Shown: positions 1-6,708, counted from the first letter of the stretch. The stretch is DNA of 14,339 nucleotides from Ruminiclostridium sp. (GCA_021442645.1 JABUSR010000118.1:1-14339); one strand, 5' to 3'. A program made the numbers and translations. The notes: generated by a model from the letters alone, not told the origin.

Positions 1-834
1 CGCCCGGGGCCCCGGGCGGAGCCGTTCCCAGAACCCCACACCAAAGAAAAAGGTCAGGGGGACAAAAATCTGGATTGCAGGCTTGATGGAGTCCACGTTG
101 CCGGTATAGCTGGAGAGACAGCTGAACACGAGGATGAAGACCAGGAAGAGGGTAGTCAGCGGCCACGCATTTTCCCGGCATCGGCGGCAGAGGGCCGGAT
201 AGTCCAACCGCTGGAGGGCCATGCCGGCCACGAAGTAGAACATCCAAACAGGGAAGGAACACCAGAACGAGTAGCTCTGGATAGAGGGGGCCAGGCCCAG
301 GGAGTTCAGGTAGTTGAGACTCTGCAGGGAGAAGGTGATGACCAGGGACCAGAGCACGGCCTGCCCAGGGGACCGGTCCACCCACCGACGGAGCAGGGGA
401 TAGAGCAGGTAGAGTTGAAAAATGATGGGAATGAAGTAAAGATGGGGAGCGGCCTGCCCGGTGAGAAAGACCCGGAGGAGCCACAGGGGATTGGACAGCT
501 TGGCGGCGAAGGCGCCCAGGTCAAAGTCTACATTAAAAAGCTCATAGAGCAAAGTCCAGACGGCGTAGGGAATCAGGACCCGAAGGGCCCGACCACGGAT
601 AAACGTGCCGTAGGACTCCTGTTTCCGGCTGATTCCCAGGGAGAATCCGGAGAGCAGAACAAAGAGAGACACGCTGAATCGGGTGGCCTGGTTGAGGAGA
701 AAAGCCAGGTTCATTCCAAAGAAGAGGTATTGGCTTTCCACATAGACAAAAGCACTGGTAACGTGGCCAAGGATAACGTTAGCCATACACAAGACACGAA
801 GGAAATCTATGGCAGACAGGCGTTTACTCATCAT
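1..834 (-). CDS. Acyltransferase 3 family membrane protein (partial, 3' end outside window)
   Basis: Reading the minus strand from 834 gives an uninterrupted frame of 278 codons to the window edge, so the C-terminus is missing. It begins MMSKRLSAIDFLRVLCMANV and continues with H24 in VILGHV, then LFVLLSGFSLG and FIRGRALRVLIPYAVW. The R13/H24 pair in the first helix, the LSGFSLG motif and the following run of hydrophobic helices (roughly 45-60, 75-95, 130-150, 160-175, 190-210, 225-240, 255-270) are typical of acyltransferase family 3 (PF01757), which O-acetylates or O-acylates cell-surface sugars and polymers. The start is one of two tandem ATGs (834 or 831) behind AAAGGAG at 846-852, with a longish gap of 11 nt to the first ATG. 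It is separated from the upstream secreted-protein gene by a hairpin, so it may be transcribed independently. The substrate cannot be inferred. Family membership is fairly sure. Confidence 0.82.
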   Translation of the reverse strand, partial: MMSKRLSAIDFLRVLCMANVILGHVTSAFVYVESQYLFFGMNLAFLLNQATRFSVSLFVLLSGFSLGISRKQESYGTFIRGRALRVLIPYAVWTLLYELFNVDFDLGAFAAKLSNPLWLLRVFLTGQAAPHLYFIPIIFQLYLLYPLLRRWVDRSPGQAVLWSLVITFSLQSLNYLNSLGLAPSIQSYSFWCSFPVWMFYFVAGMALQRLDYPALCRRCRENAWPLTTLFLVFILVFSCLSSYTGNVDSIKPAIQIFVPLTFFFGVGFWERLRPGPRA

Positions 835-860
835 GGAGGTTCAGGCTCCTTTAATATTAT

Positions 861-899
861 AGAAAATTGAGGAGGGGGAACAGAGCCCCCGCCTTTTCT
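861..899 (-). terminator. Putative intrinsic terminator after the secreted-protein gene
   Basis: On the minus strand a GGGGG/CCCCC stem (886-890 with 874-878, 7-nt loop) is flanked by AGAAAA and TTTTCT arms (894-899 with 861-866), giving an imperfect A-stem-T hairpin 25 nt past the stop at 925. The T-tract is separated from the GC stem by a few bases, so it is not an ideal terminator, and the element is nearly symmetric and could act in both directions. Confidence 0.5.
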
Positions 900-924
900 T
901 AGATTTCTGTTACTGAAAGAAGAA

Positions 925-1896
925 TTAACTGTGCTGGATGGCAAATATGTCGTTGTAGGTTGTATAACTAAGAGAAATCTTGCTGCTGGAGACTTTCCAA
1001 GCGTTTGTGACCCTAGCAGTGCTGATGCCCCAACTTACATAATTGCTTCCATTATACAGCTGACAGTTTGTGATTTGTCCGCCCGTCATGTAAGTGCCAT
1101 CGGATTGGTTGTCAGTGCCCACAGGAACAAGAGAAGCGAATCGATAGTAACGGCACATGATTTTATTGTTGCTAGAGACCAAATTGCCGGAGGAGATGGA
1201 GATATCACGGTCAAAAGCTAGCCCAACATTATTTCCCGAGGCGTTCACAAACTGGATGTACAAGTGAACAGTAGTGGTATTTACAGGCTTGACGGTCATA
1301 ATTGCATTTGTGGCAGTGCTGGGTGCGGTATAGGCTGTAAATGTTGTAAACCCACCTGAGACGCCAACATCATAGACACACGGGTGCCAGCCACTACCAG
1401 TGTTCCTCAGACCTAAGTCGATGCCATGCAGAGAGCCAGTAATGCCAAGGGCGATATAGCCATTTCTGGCGCCGTTGTTATTGTTAAAACCGGTAGGCAG
1501 TTTGATATTGGCAAAGGCTTCACTATAGGAGTTGCTGTATCCAGAGAATGCGTAATAATGGGCACCCACACCAGTTTCAGTAAACAGAGTGCTCCCTTTT
1601 ATCACAACAACATTGTCAATCAATCTTGCAATGGAGAGAGGGGTGCTTGTCTCGTTGATGATACATGTAGGAGTCTTTATCGTATCATCTGCAACAGTTT
1701 CACCATCGTAATTCATCAGCGCAATATCATTGGAAATAACAGCACTGTCCTGTTCACAAGCTGTCGATACACGTATAGGGCCATCAGAGAAAGTTGGTGC
1801 TTCTGTAGAATCAAAAGCGAAAGAAACGGGCATTAGTGCCAAGGAAAACGTAAAAACGAACAAATAAACAGGAATCCATTTTTTTATATGAAGCAT
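925..1896 (-). CDS. Secreted protein of unknown function, AT-richer than neighbours
   Basis: A 323-residue protein whose function I do not recognise. The N-terminus MLHIKKWIPVYLFVFTFSLA has a positive start and a long hydrophobic stretch, and VSFA (about residues 24-27) fits a signal peptidase I site before FDSTEAP. The mature part is rich in Thr, Ser, Asn, Gly and Val in alternating patterns, with few charged stretches and five cysteines (in TACEQ, TPTCI, HPCVY, IMCRY and TNCQL). This suggests a beta-sandwich exported domain, perhaps lectin- or concanavalin-like; that fold is a guess. There is no LPXTG motif, membrane anchor or catalytic motif. The start at 1896 has AAGGAG at 1904-1909, 7 nt away. 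Base composition is visibly lower in GC than the genes on both sides, consistent with acquisition by transfer. It has its own consensus promoter and a long leader. Confidence 0.8.
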   Translation of the reverse strand: MLHIKKWIPVYLFVFTFSLALMPVSFAFDSTEAPTFSDGPIRVSTACEQDSAVISNDIALMNYDGETVADDTIKTPTCIINETSTPLSIARLIDNVVVIKGSTLFTETGVGAHYYAFSGYSNSYSEAFANIKLPTGFNNNNGARNGYIALGITGSLHGIDLGLRNTGSGWHPCVYDVGVSGGFTTFTAYTAPSTATNAIMTVKPVNTTTVHLYIQFVNASGNNVGLAFDRDISISSGNLVSSNNKIMCRYYRFASLVPVGTDNQSDGTYMTGGQITNCQLYNGSNYVSWGISTARVTNAWKVSSSKISLSYTTYNDIFAIQHS

Positions 1897-2116
1897 AACG
1901 TATCTCCTTTTCGTCTTTTTGAAGAATTGTTTGTGTAACTGTTTTCTTTCGGATCAGAGATGGGAAGAAACCGAGGCACCCATGGGAATCACCCCCTTTT
2001 TCGAGCCTCGCAAGGAGGGAGGAGAAAAGTGTGCGTCTGTTTTTGCCATGATTTGATTGCAAAAGGAATAGTTTGGTAGAATATTACAAAAAAATGAAAA
2101 TGGAGTTACATATTAT
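1897..2116 (-). promoter_or_regulatory. Long 5' leader of the secreted-protein gene
   Basis: The promoter at 2123-2151 predicts a transcript start near 2116, giving a leader of about 220 nt before the ATG at 1896. On the minus strand it contains a 6-bp stem CGAGGC (2010-2005) with GCCTCG (1977-1972) closing a loop that holds GGG-TGATT-CCC, and a pyrimidine run (about 2030-2011) including TCTCCT at 2025-2020, complementary to AGGAGA of the ribosome site (1908-1903). I could not match it to a known riboswitch class. A regulatory role is inference from its length and these pairings. It fills most of the 372-base gap before the next gene. Confidence 0.4.
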
Positions 2117-2122
2117 ATGATA

Positions 2123-2151
2123 ATTATACGGTTTTTGAGAGAATCTGTCAA
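2123..2151 (-). promoter_or_regulatory. Consensus sigma-A-type promoter for the secreted-protein gene
   Basis: On the minus strand TTGACA (2151-2146), a 17-bp spacer and TATAAT (2128-2123) form a perfect -35/-10 pair in an AT-rich stretch. It points toward the gene starting at 1896 and diverges from the promoter at 2210-2238. Confidence 0.85.
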
Positions 2152-2169
2152 TAGCTACGGGAGATTTCA

Positions 2170-2198
2170 CGGCAGGGTCGGAAAAATGTCCGGCAGGG
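2170..2198 (+). repeat. Direct repeat CGGCAGGG, 21-bp period, between divergent promoters
   Basis: CGGCAGGG occurs at 2170-2177 and again at 2191-2198. The period of 21 bp equals two helical turns, and the pair lies between the divergent promoters at 2123-2151 (-) and 2210-2238 (+). A regulator binding one face of the DNA is possible but not shown. Confidence 0.35.
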
Positions 2199-2209
2199 CG
2201 CAGTTATGG

Positions 2210-2238
2210 TTGCTCTTTTTCAGCCCGGCTCGTATAAT
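2210..2238 (+). promoter_or_regulatory. Promoter of the aldolase / FAA hydrolase operon
   Basis: TTGCTC (2210-2215), 17-bp spacer and TATAAT (2233-2238). The predicted transcript start (near 2245) lies downstream of the ATG at 2206, which rules out that upstream start for the following gene and supports 2269. Confidence 0.8.
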
Positions 2239-2268
2239 AGGGGAAAAAGGAACTGGGGAGGAGAACCC

Positions 2269-3312
2269 ATGATTCGATTGGAATGTGACTACGCCGAGGG
2301 AGCCCACGAGCGGATCCTTCGCCGTCTTTTTGAGACCAACCTGGAGCAGACCCCCGGTTACGGGGAGGACCACTACTGTGCCCGGGCGCGGGAGTATATC
2401 CGGGACCTGTGCCGGGACGGGAGCCTGGACGTTCACTTCCTGGTGGGCGGGACCCAGACCAACGCCGCCGTCATTACCGCTGGGCTGCGGCCCCACCAGG
2501 GGGTCATTGCGGCATCCAGCGGGCACATCGCCGTCCACGAGTCCGGGGCCATCGAGTCCTATGGGCATAAGGTTATCACCCTGCCCAGCGGGGACGGAAA
2601 ACTCTCTGCCCTGTCCGTCCGGCGGGTCTATGAGAACCACTGGGATGATGTCACCCACGAGCACATGGTCCAACCGGCGATGGTCTACATCTCCCAGCCA
2701 ACGGAGAACGGCACCCTCTACAGCCGAGCGGAGTTGGAGGACATCTGGGATGTCTGCCGGGACTGCGGCCTTCTCCTCTATATTGACGGGGCCCGGCTGG
2801 GCTACGGCCTCATGAGTGAGGCCTGCGATGTGACTCTGCCGGAGCTTGCCTGCTTGTGCGATGCCTTCTCCATCGGCGGCACCAAGCAGGGGATGCTCTT
2901 CGGAGAGGCCCTGGTGCTGTCCAACCCGGCTTTGAAGCGGGACTTTCGCTACATCATGAAACAGCACGGGGGGATGCTGGCCAAGGGTCGTCTGCTGGGG
3001 GTCCAGTTCTGCTCCATGCTGGAGGACGGCCTCTACTTCGACCTGGCCAGGGAGGCCGACAAGCTGGCCATGGACATCCGCCGGATCTTTGAGGACCGGG
3101 GCTTTCCCATGCTCTTCGACTCCTACACCAACCAGCAGTACCCCGTCCTGCCCGACCACCTTCTGGCCCAGTTGGAGAAGAGATTTGCCTTCTGCTTCTG
3201 GGAGAAGGTGGACGGCGAGCACACGGCGGTGCGGGTCTGCACAAGCTGGGCCACCGAGCGCCGGGCCGTGAAGGAATTGGTGGACGCCCTGGACCGAATC
3301 CTGGGCCCCTGA
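2269..3312 (+). CDS. ltaE: Low-specificity threonine aldolase-like PLP enzyme
   Basis: A 347-residue fold-type I PLP enzyme of the beta-eliminating lyase / threonine aldolase family (PF01212), normally about 340-350 residues. The family cleaves L-threonine or L-allo-threonine to glycine and acetaldehyde. Visible signatures are a PLP-stacking His region (GHIAVHESGAIE, H86/H90), YIDGARLGYG with D173 expected to contact the pyridine nitrogen, and SIGGTKQG with K206 as the Schiff-base lysine. The open frame extends back to an ATG at 2206, but the promoter lies inside that extension and a strong GGGGAGGAG (2255-2263) sits just before ATG 2269, so the shorter start is chosen. It is followed 29 nt later by an FAA hydrolase family gene in the same operon, hinting at a small catabolic pathway. 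The exact substrate is not certain; other beta-hydroxy amino acids are possible. Confidence 0.88.
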   Translation: MIRLECDYAEGAHERILRRLFETNLEQTPGYGEDHYCARAREYIRDLCRDGSLDVHFLVGGTQTNAAVITAGLRPHQGVIAASSGHIAVHESGAIESYGHKVITLPSGDGKLSALSVRRVYENHWDDVTHEHMVQPAMVYISQPTENGTLYSRAELEDIWDVCRDCGLLLYIDGARLGYGLMSEACDVTLPELACLCDAFSIGGTKQGMLFGEALVLSNPALKRDFRYIMKQHGGMLAKGRLLGVQFCSMLEDGLYFDLAREADKLAMDIRRIFEDRGFPMLFDSYTNQQYPVLPDHLLAQLEKRFAFCFWEKVDGEHTAVRVCTSWATERRAVKELVDALDRILGP

Positions 3313-3341
3313 ACATACATCACCCACAAGGAGGCAAGTCT

Positions 3342-4202
3342 ATGAAGCTGTACACAGTAGAATACCGGGGGGAGACCCTGGTCTGTCTGGAGACCGGGCC
3401 GGAGAGCCTGACCCCCCTGCCCTATGCGGACATGACCGAACTGCTCCGGCAGGAGGAGAGCACCCGGCAGGAGACCCTGGTCCGGGCGATGGCCCAGCCC
3501 CGGGGGCTGCCCCTGGCGGAGGTCCGGGTGCTGGCGCCCATCCCCAACCCCGCCCAGGATGTTATCTGCCTGGGCATGAATTACCAGAAGCACAAGACCG
3601 AGGCCGAGCAGTTCGATGCCCAGGCCTTCACCCGGGAGAAGGGGAGTGCTGTCTATTTTTCCAAGCGGGCCACCCATTGCCCCGGCCCCGGGGACCCCAT
3701 TCCCGGTCACTTTGACATAGTAGACAGCCTGGACTATGAGACCGAGCTGGCAGTGGTCCTGGGGAAGGATGCGGTGAACGTGGCAGAGGAGGACGCCTTT
3801 GACTATGTCTTCGGCTACACTGTCGTCAACGACGTGTCTGCCCGGAACCTGCAGACCGGCCACAAGCAGTGGTACTTCGGAAAGGGCCTGGATGGCTTTA
3901 CCCCCATGGGGCCCTGCATAGTCACCCGGGACGAATTCGCCCAGCCTCCCGCCCAGCCCATCCGAACTTGGATCAATGGGGAGCTCCGGCAGGAGGCTGT
4001 CACCGACGAGCTGATCTTCGGCGTGGCCCACATCCTCCACGAGCTCTCTCAGGGCATGACCCTCCGGGCGGGCACCGTCATCGCCACCGGAACCCCCGCC
4101 GGCGTGGGCATGGGCTTTGATCCCCCCAAGTTCCTTCGGCACGGAGATGTGGTCCGGTGTGAGATCGAGGGGATCGGTGTTCTGGAGAACACGGTGGACT
4201 GA
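3342..4202 (+). CDS. Fumarylacetoacetate hydrolase family protein
   Basis: A 286-residue cytosolic enzyme of the FAA hydrolase superfamily (PF01557), which includes fumarylacetoacetases, acylpyruvases, oxaloacetate decarboxylases and HpcE-type isomerases acting on 2-oxo acids. An N-terminal strand-rich region (1-70) precedes the catalytic domain starting near VICLGMNYQKH. The expected divalent metal ligands are present: E133 and E135 in DYETELAVV and D164 in VNDVSARN. The conserved GLDGFTPMGP segment and the C-terminal VIATGTPAGVGMG loop follow. AAGGAGG (3328-3334) is 7 nt from the ATG. It lies 29 nt behind the threonine-aldolase-like gene with no promoter between, so both are probably co-transcribed. 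The true substrate cannot be told from sequence; acylpyruvase-type activity is as likely as any ring-cleavage role. Confidence 0.9.
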   Translation: MKLYTVEYRGETLVCLETGPESLTPLPYADMTELLRQEESTRQETLVRAMAQPRGLPLAEVRVLAPIPNPAQDVICLGMNYQKHKTEAEQFDAQAFTREKGSAVYFSKRATHCPGPGDPIPGHFDIVDSLDYETELAVVLGKDAVNVAEEDAFDYVFGYTVVNDVSARNLQTGHKQWYFGKGLDGFTPMGPCIVTRDEFAQPPAQPIRTWINGELRQEAVTDELIFGVAHILHELSQGMTLRAGTVIATGTPAGVGMGFDPPKFLRHGDVVRCEIEGIGVLENTVD

Positions 4203-4244
4203 CCCCACAGCGCGGAACCCCCCCAAAAGAATTCCTAAAGGCAT

Positions 4245-4278
4245 AAAAAAGGACCCGGTCAAATGACCGGGTCCTTTT
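4245..4278. terminator. Bidirectional intrinsic terminator between convergent genes
   Basis: A perfect 10-bp GC-rich stem (4251-4260 with 4265-4274, loop AAAT) has AAAAAA on its left (4245-4250) and TTTT on its right (4275-4278). It can end both the + operon finishing at 4202 and gdhA on the minus strand finishing at 4312. Confidence 0.93.
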
Positions 4279-4311
4279 ATGATTGCGTTAAGAAACAGAA
4301 TCAGTCTTCAA

Positions 4312-5655
4312 TTAGAAGATGCCCTGCTCCATCATAGCCTCAGCAACCTTCTTGAAGCCAGCGATGTTGCCGCCAGCAACCAGGTTGTAGCCCAGGCCAT
4401 ACTCTTCAGCAGCCTCTGCGGAGACCTTGTGGATGTTGATCATCATCTTCTGCAGCTGCTGATCAACTTCTTCCTCGGTCCAGCTCAGGCGCTCGGAGTT
4501 CTGGGACATTTCCATTGCGGAAACGCCAACGCCGCCGGCGTTAACAGCCTTGGAGGGAGCCACGATGACCTTGTCCATCAGGAACTTCAGAGCATCGTTG
4601 GTGGTGGGCATGTTAGCGACCTCGATGTAGTACTTAGCGCCGCAAGCAGCGATCTTCTCAGCCTGCTCCATGTTGACGTCGTTCTGCATTGCAGAAGGCA
4701 TCACGATGTCGCACTTGACGCCCCAGGGCTTCTGGCCGGGGAAGAACTCAACGCCGAACTTGTCAGCATAATCCTTAACGACGTTACGGCCGGAAGCACG
4801 CATCTCGAGCAGGTAGTCGACCTTCTCTTCGGTAGCCACGCCATCGGGATCGTAGACATAGCCGTCGGGGCCGGACAGAGTGATGACCTTAGCGCCCAGC
4901 TGCATAGCCTTCTTGCAGATGCCCCAGGTAACGTTGCCGAAACCGGCAGCAGCGATGGTCTTGCCCTCGATGGACTCGCCTTCGTGCTTCAGGACTTCCA
5001 GGGTGTAGTACACAGCACCGTAACCGGTAGCTTCGGGACGAGCCAGGGAGCCGCCATAGGACAGGCCCTTGCCGGTCAGAACGCCGTTCTCGAAGACGCC
5101 CTTCAGGCGGCGATACTGGCCATACAGGAAGCCGATCTCACGGCCGCCAACGCCCATGTCACCAGCGGGAACGTCGATGTCGGGCCCGATGTAACGATAC
5201 AGAGCAGTCATGAAGCTCTGGCAGAAACGCATGATCTCAGCGTCGGACTTGCCGGCGGGATCGAAGTCAGCGCCGCCCTTGCCGCCGCCGATGGGCAGAC
5301 CGGTCAGGGAGTTCTTGAAGATCTGCTCGAAGCCCAGGAACTTGATGATGCCGGGATAAACGTTGGGCTGGAAGCGCAGGCCGCCCTTGTAGGGGCCGAT
5401 AGCGCCGTTGAACTGGCAACGATAGCCAATGTTGGTGTGGGTCTTGCCAGCGTCGTCGGTCCAGACAACACGGAAGGTGAACATACGCTCGGGCTCAACC
5501 ATACGGCCCAGCAGGTCGACGGCTTCGTACTCGGGGTGAGCGTTCACGACGGGCTCCAGAGAGCTCAGAACTTCTTCGACGGTCTGCACGAACTCGGGCT
5601 CGCTGCCGTGCTTTGCCTTCACGTTCTCAATAACGCGTTCGATATAAGCATTCAT
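4312..5655 (-). CDS. gdhA: Glutamate dehydrogenase (hexameric, GDH-50 type)
   Basis: A 447-residue enzyme, the usual length for bacterial hexameric glutamate dehydrogenase, interconverting L-glutamate with 2-oxoglutarate and ammonia. The N-terminal substrate domain carries K90 (GPYKGGLRF), K114 and catalytic K126 (PIGGGKGGA), with D166 in PAGDMGVGGREIG. The C-terminal Rossmann domain shows AAAGFGNVTWG and TLSGPDGYVYDPDG. This text resembles the NAD-linked enzyme of Clostridium symbiosum (remembered residues K89, K113, K125 and D165 align one off), but NAD versus NADP preference is not proven. The open frame runs upstream to 5931; the start at 5655 is chosen because AAGGAG (5665-5670) precedes it and homologues begin here. 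Codon choice looks optimised for high expression. In gut Clostridia the enzyme serves glutamate fermentation or ammonia assimilation. It has its own promoter and about 97 nt of leader. Confidence 0.96.
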   Translation of the reverse strand: MNAYIERVIENVKAKHGSEPEFVQTVEEVLSSLEPVVNAHPEYEAVDLLGRMVEPERMFTFRVVWTDDAGKTHTNIGYRCQFNGAIGPYKGGLRFQPNVYPGIIKFLGFEQIFKNSLTGLPIGGGKGGADFDPAGKSDAEIMRFCQSFMTALYRYIGPDIDVPAGDMGVGGREIGFLYGQYRRLKGVFENGVLTGKGLSYGGSLARPEATGYGAVYYTLEVLKHEGESIEGKTIAAAGFGNVTWGICKKAMQLGAKVITLSGPDGYVYDPDGVATEEKVDYLLEMRASGRNVVKDYADKFGVEFFPGQKPWGVKCDIVMPSAMQNDVNMEQAEKIAACGAKYYIEVANMPTTNDALKFLMDKVIVAPSKAVNAGGVGVSAMEMSQNSERLSWTEEEVDQQLQKMMINIHKVSAEAAEEYGLGYNLVAGGNIAGFKKVAEAMMEQGIF

Positions 5656-5752
5656 GGTAATCTGCTCCTTCACATTATAGATTATATTTTTGCCGTCACG
5701 CCGGGCGGCGAAAATACGAGAGCTGCAAAAAGGGAACATGCCCCCATTTGCA
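5656..5752 (-). promoter_or_regulatory. gdhA 5' leader
   Basis: The promoter at 5759-5787 implies a leader of about 97 nt. It contains a small GC hairpin (CGCCG/CGGCG near 5700-5711) and two TATAAT-like strings (5674-5679 and 5681-5686) that lack a -35 and sit too near the ribosome site to be credible promoters. No known riboswitch was recognised. Confidence 0.4.
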
Positions 5753-5800
5753 ACTGAAAGTATACCACGGCAGACAGCTAATTGCAATAATAATTTGCAA
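5748..5800 (-). repeat. TTGCAA palindromes around the gdhA promoter
   Basis: The 6-bp palindrome TTGCAA occurs at 5748-5753, 5782-5787 and 5795-5800 (with another at 5875-5880 in the upstream terminator). The middle copy is the -35 element itself and the third lies 13 bp upstream of it. Repeated sites over the -35 could be an operator; this is inference, and AT-rich DNA makes such hexamers fairly common. Confidence 0.3.
5759..5787 (-). promoter_or_regulatory. gdhA promoter
   Basis: On the minus strand TTGCAA (5787-5782), a 17-bp spacer and TATACT (5764-5759). It lies downstream of the terminator of the neighbouring ECF gene, so gdhA is transcribed on its own. Confidence 0.75.
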
Positions 5801-5878
5801 AAAGCACCAGAAAAATTGCCCCATCCCACCAAAAAACGCACATCCCGTGGGGATGAAGGGGGGAATGGGATGCCTTGC

Positions 5879-5910
5879 AAAAAAGCGGGGCCGGATTGCT
5901 CCGGTCCCGC
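5879..5910 (-). terminator. Intrinsic terminator of the ECF S-component gene
   Basis: On the minus strand an 11-bp GC-rich stem (5910-5900 with 5895-5885, one mismatch or wobble) with a GCAA tetraloop is followed directly by TTTTTT (5884-5879). It lies 40 nt after the stop at 5950 and insulates gdhA from read-through. Confidence 0.93.
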
Positions 5911-5949
5911 GGTTCCTGCATAAACTCCCATGTTAGGGTGCAGATTCGG

Positions 5950-6495
5950 TTATTTTTTCAGAATTGTGTGGGAGGCGGCGATCCGGAGGGGCTCGATGAT
6001 GATGAGGGTGACCACGGCGGCCACACCGATCTGGACAAGATTCCCGGGGATGGAGGCGGCGGGGGCAATCCAATTGCCGTAGATGATGCCCTCAGCGATG
6101 TAGTAGCCGACGATTTTAATGATGCAGGCCAGGATCATGGCCAGGACGTAGAAGGGGAAGGATTTTTTCTTCTCGGTGACCAGGCCTACCACGAAGCCCA
6201 TGCAGCCCACGATGACCAGGGTGAAGGGGGCCCACAGGGTCCAGCCGGACAGCAGATCGAAGAGGCCCATGCCGATACCCCCGGCGATCATGCCGGTGCG
6301 CTTGCCGAAGAGGATGGCGGCCACGAACAGGGGGACGTTGCCCAGGTGGATTAGCCCGCCGGCGGCGGCAATAGGGAGTTTAATGTTTACAACGGCGGTA
6401 AAGACGTAGACCAGCACGATGGAAACAGCGGTGATAGCCAGGTCCCGGATCTGGGAGGAGGAGCCGGGGCGGGCGGTGGCGGTTTTCTGTGACAT
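5950..6495 (-). CDS. ECF transporter S component
   Basis: A 181-residue polytopic membrane protein with the features of energy-coupling-factor substrate-binding (S) subunits of the PF07155 (ECF-ribofla_trS) type: helix 1 (AITAVSIVLVYVFTAVV), the GLIHLGNVPLFVAAILFGKR segment, a small-residue loop GMIAGGIGMGLFDLLSG, WAPFTLVIVGCMGFVVGL and two further helices ending at EPLRIAASH. S subunits capture a vitamin or other micronutrient and dock on a shared ATPase/T-subunit module; none of those module genes is here, so this is a stand-alone (group II) S gene. The ligand is not identifiable. The start at 6495 is chosen for AAGGAG (6505-6510), 9 nt away, rather than the ATG at 6531. It has a strong terminator and diverges from the decarboxylase gene. 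I saw no vitamin riboswitch upstream. Confidence 0.87.
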   Translation of the reverse strand: MSQKTATARPGSSSQIRDLAITAVSIVLVYVFTAVVNIKLPIAAAGGLIHLGNVPLFVAAILFGKRTGMIAGGIGMGLFDLLSGWTLWAPFTLVIVGCMGFVVGLVTEKKKSFPFYVLAMILACIIKIVGYYIAEGIIYGNWIAPAASIPGNLVQIGVAAVVTLIIIEPLRIAASHTILKK

Positions 6496-6535
6496 AAGCG
6501 GGTGCTCCTTTTCTGGGTTTCTATGGGTCATTGGT

Positions 6536-6562
6536 AGGATATCATAGATCTGATCCTGTCAA
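6536..6562 (-). promoter_or_regulatory. Weak candidate promoter of the ECF S gene
   Basis: On the minus strand TTGACA (6562-6557) is perfect, but the best -10, TATCCT (6541-6536), is only 15 bp away. It is 41 nt upstream of the ATG at 6495. The suboptimal spacing suggests low basal activity or activator dependence. Confidence 0.45.
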
Positions 6563-6590
6563 CAGGTTCAAAATGATTCTTTTTGACAGG
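6555..6590. repeat. Inverted repeat CCTGTCAA / TTGACAGG between divergent genes
   Basis: CCTGTCAA (6555-6562) and TTGACAGG (6583-6590) are perfect reverse complements 20 nt apart. The left copy also forms CCTGT-CA-ACAGG (6555-6566), so the 5-mer ACAGG or its complement appears three times. The left arm contains the -35 of the ECF gene. It may be an operator for the divergent pair. Confidence 0.4.
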
Positions 6591-6618
6591 CCAGATTGTC
6601 GTGCCAGGGGCCAGCCGG

Positions 6619-6647
6619 TTGCCATCCGGAGTGATTTCTGGTACGAT
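6619..6647 (+). promoter_or_regulatory. Promoter of the decarboxylase-family gene
   Basis: TTGCCA (6619-6624), 17-bp spacer and TACGAT (6642-6647). It predicts a ~55-nt leader with a small ACCGC/GCGGT hairpin before the ribosome site and excludes the upstream ATG at 6583. Confidence 0.7.
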
Positions 6648-6708
6648 ACCTGTATACATTGGAAAAAACCGCGGGATTCTGCGGTGTTGCTGTGAAGGAG
6701 GAAATCCT

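Noticed and set aside
856..861. TATAAT on the minus strand before the acyltransferase gene
   Set aside because: No acceptable -35 is found at 16-18 bp, and the implied transcript start would fall within the ribosome site.
1811..2062. An 83-codon minus-strand frame overlapping the leader and start of the secreted-protein gene
   Set aside because: It has no ribosome site, is in a different frame and its C-terminal part overlaps a well-supported signal peptide. It might at most be a leader peptide, for which I see no support.
2206..2268. N-terminal extension of the threonine-aldolase-like protein to ATG 2206
   Set aside because: The -35/-10 promoter at 2210-2238 lies inside this stretch and a strong ribosome site precedes ATG 2269.
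4279..5757. A 492-codon open frame on the + strand opposite gdhA
   Set aside because: It mirrors gdhA almost exactly, has no ribosome site, overlaps the shared terminator and reads as low-complexity Leu/Ala/Val/Asp text. Long antisense frames over strongly codon-biased gdh genes are a known artefact.
5656..5931. 92-residue N-terminal extension of GdhA
   Set aside because: It runs through the gdhA promoter and the ECF terminator, and the protein beginning at 5655 aligns with the family from its first residues.
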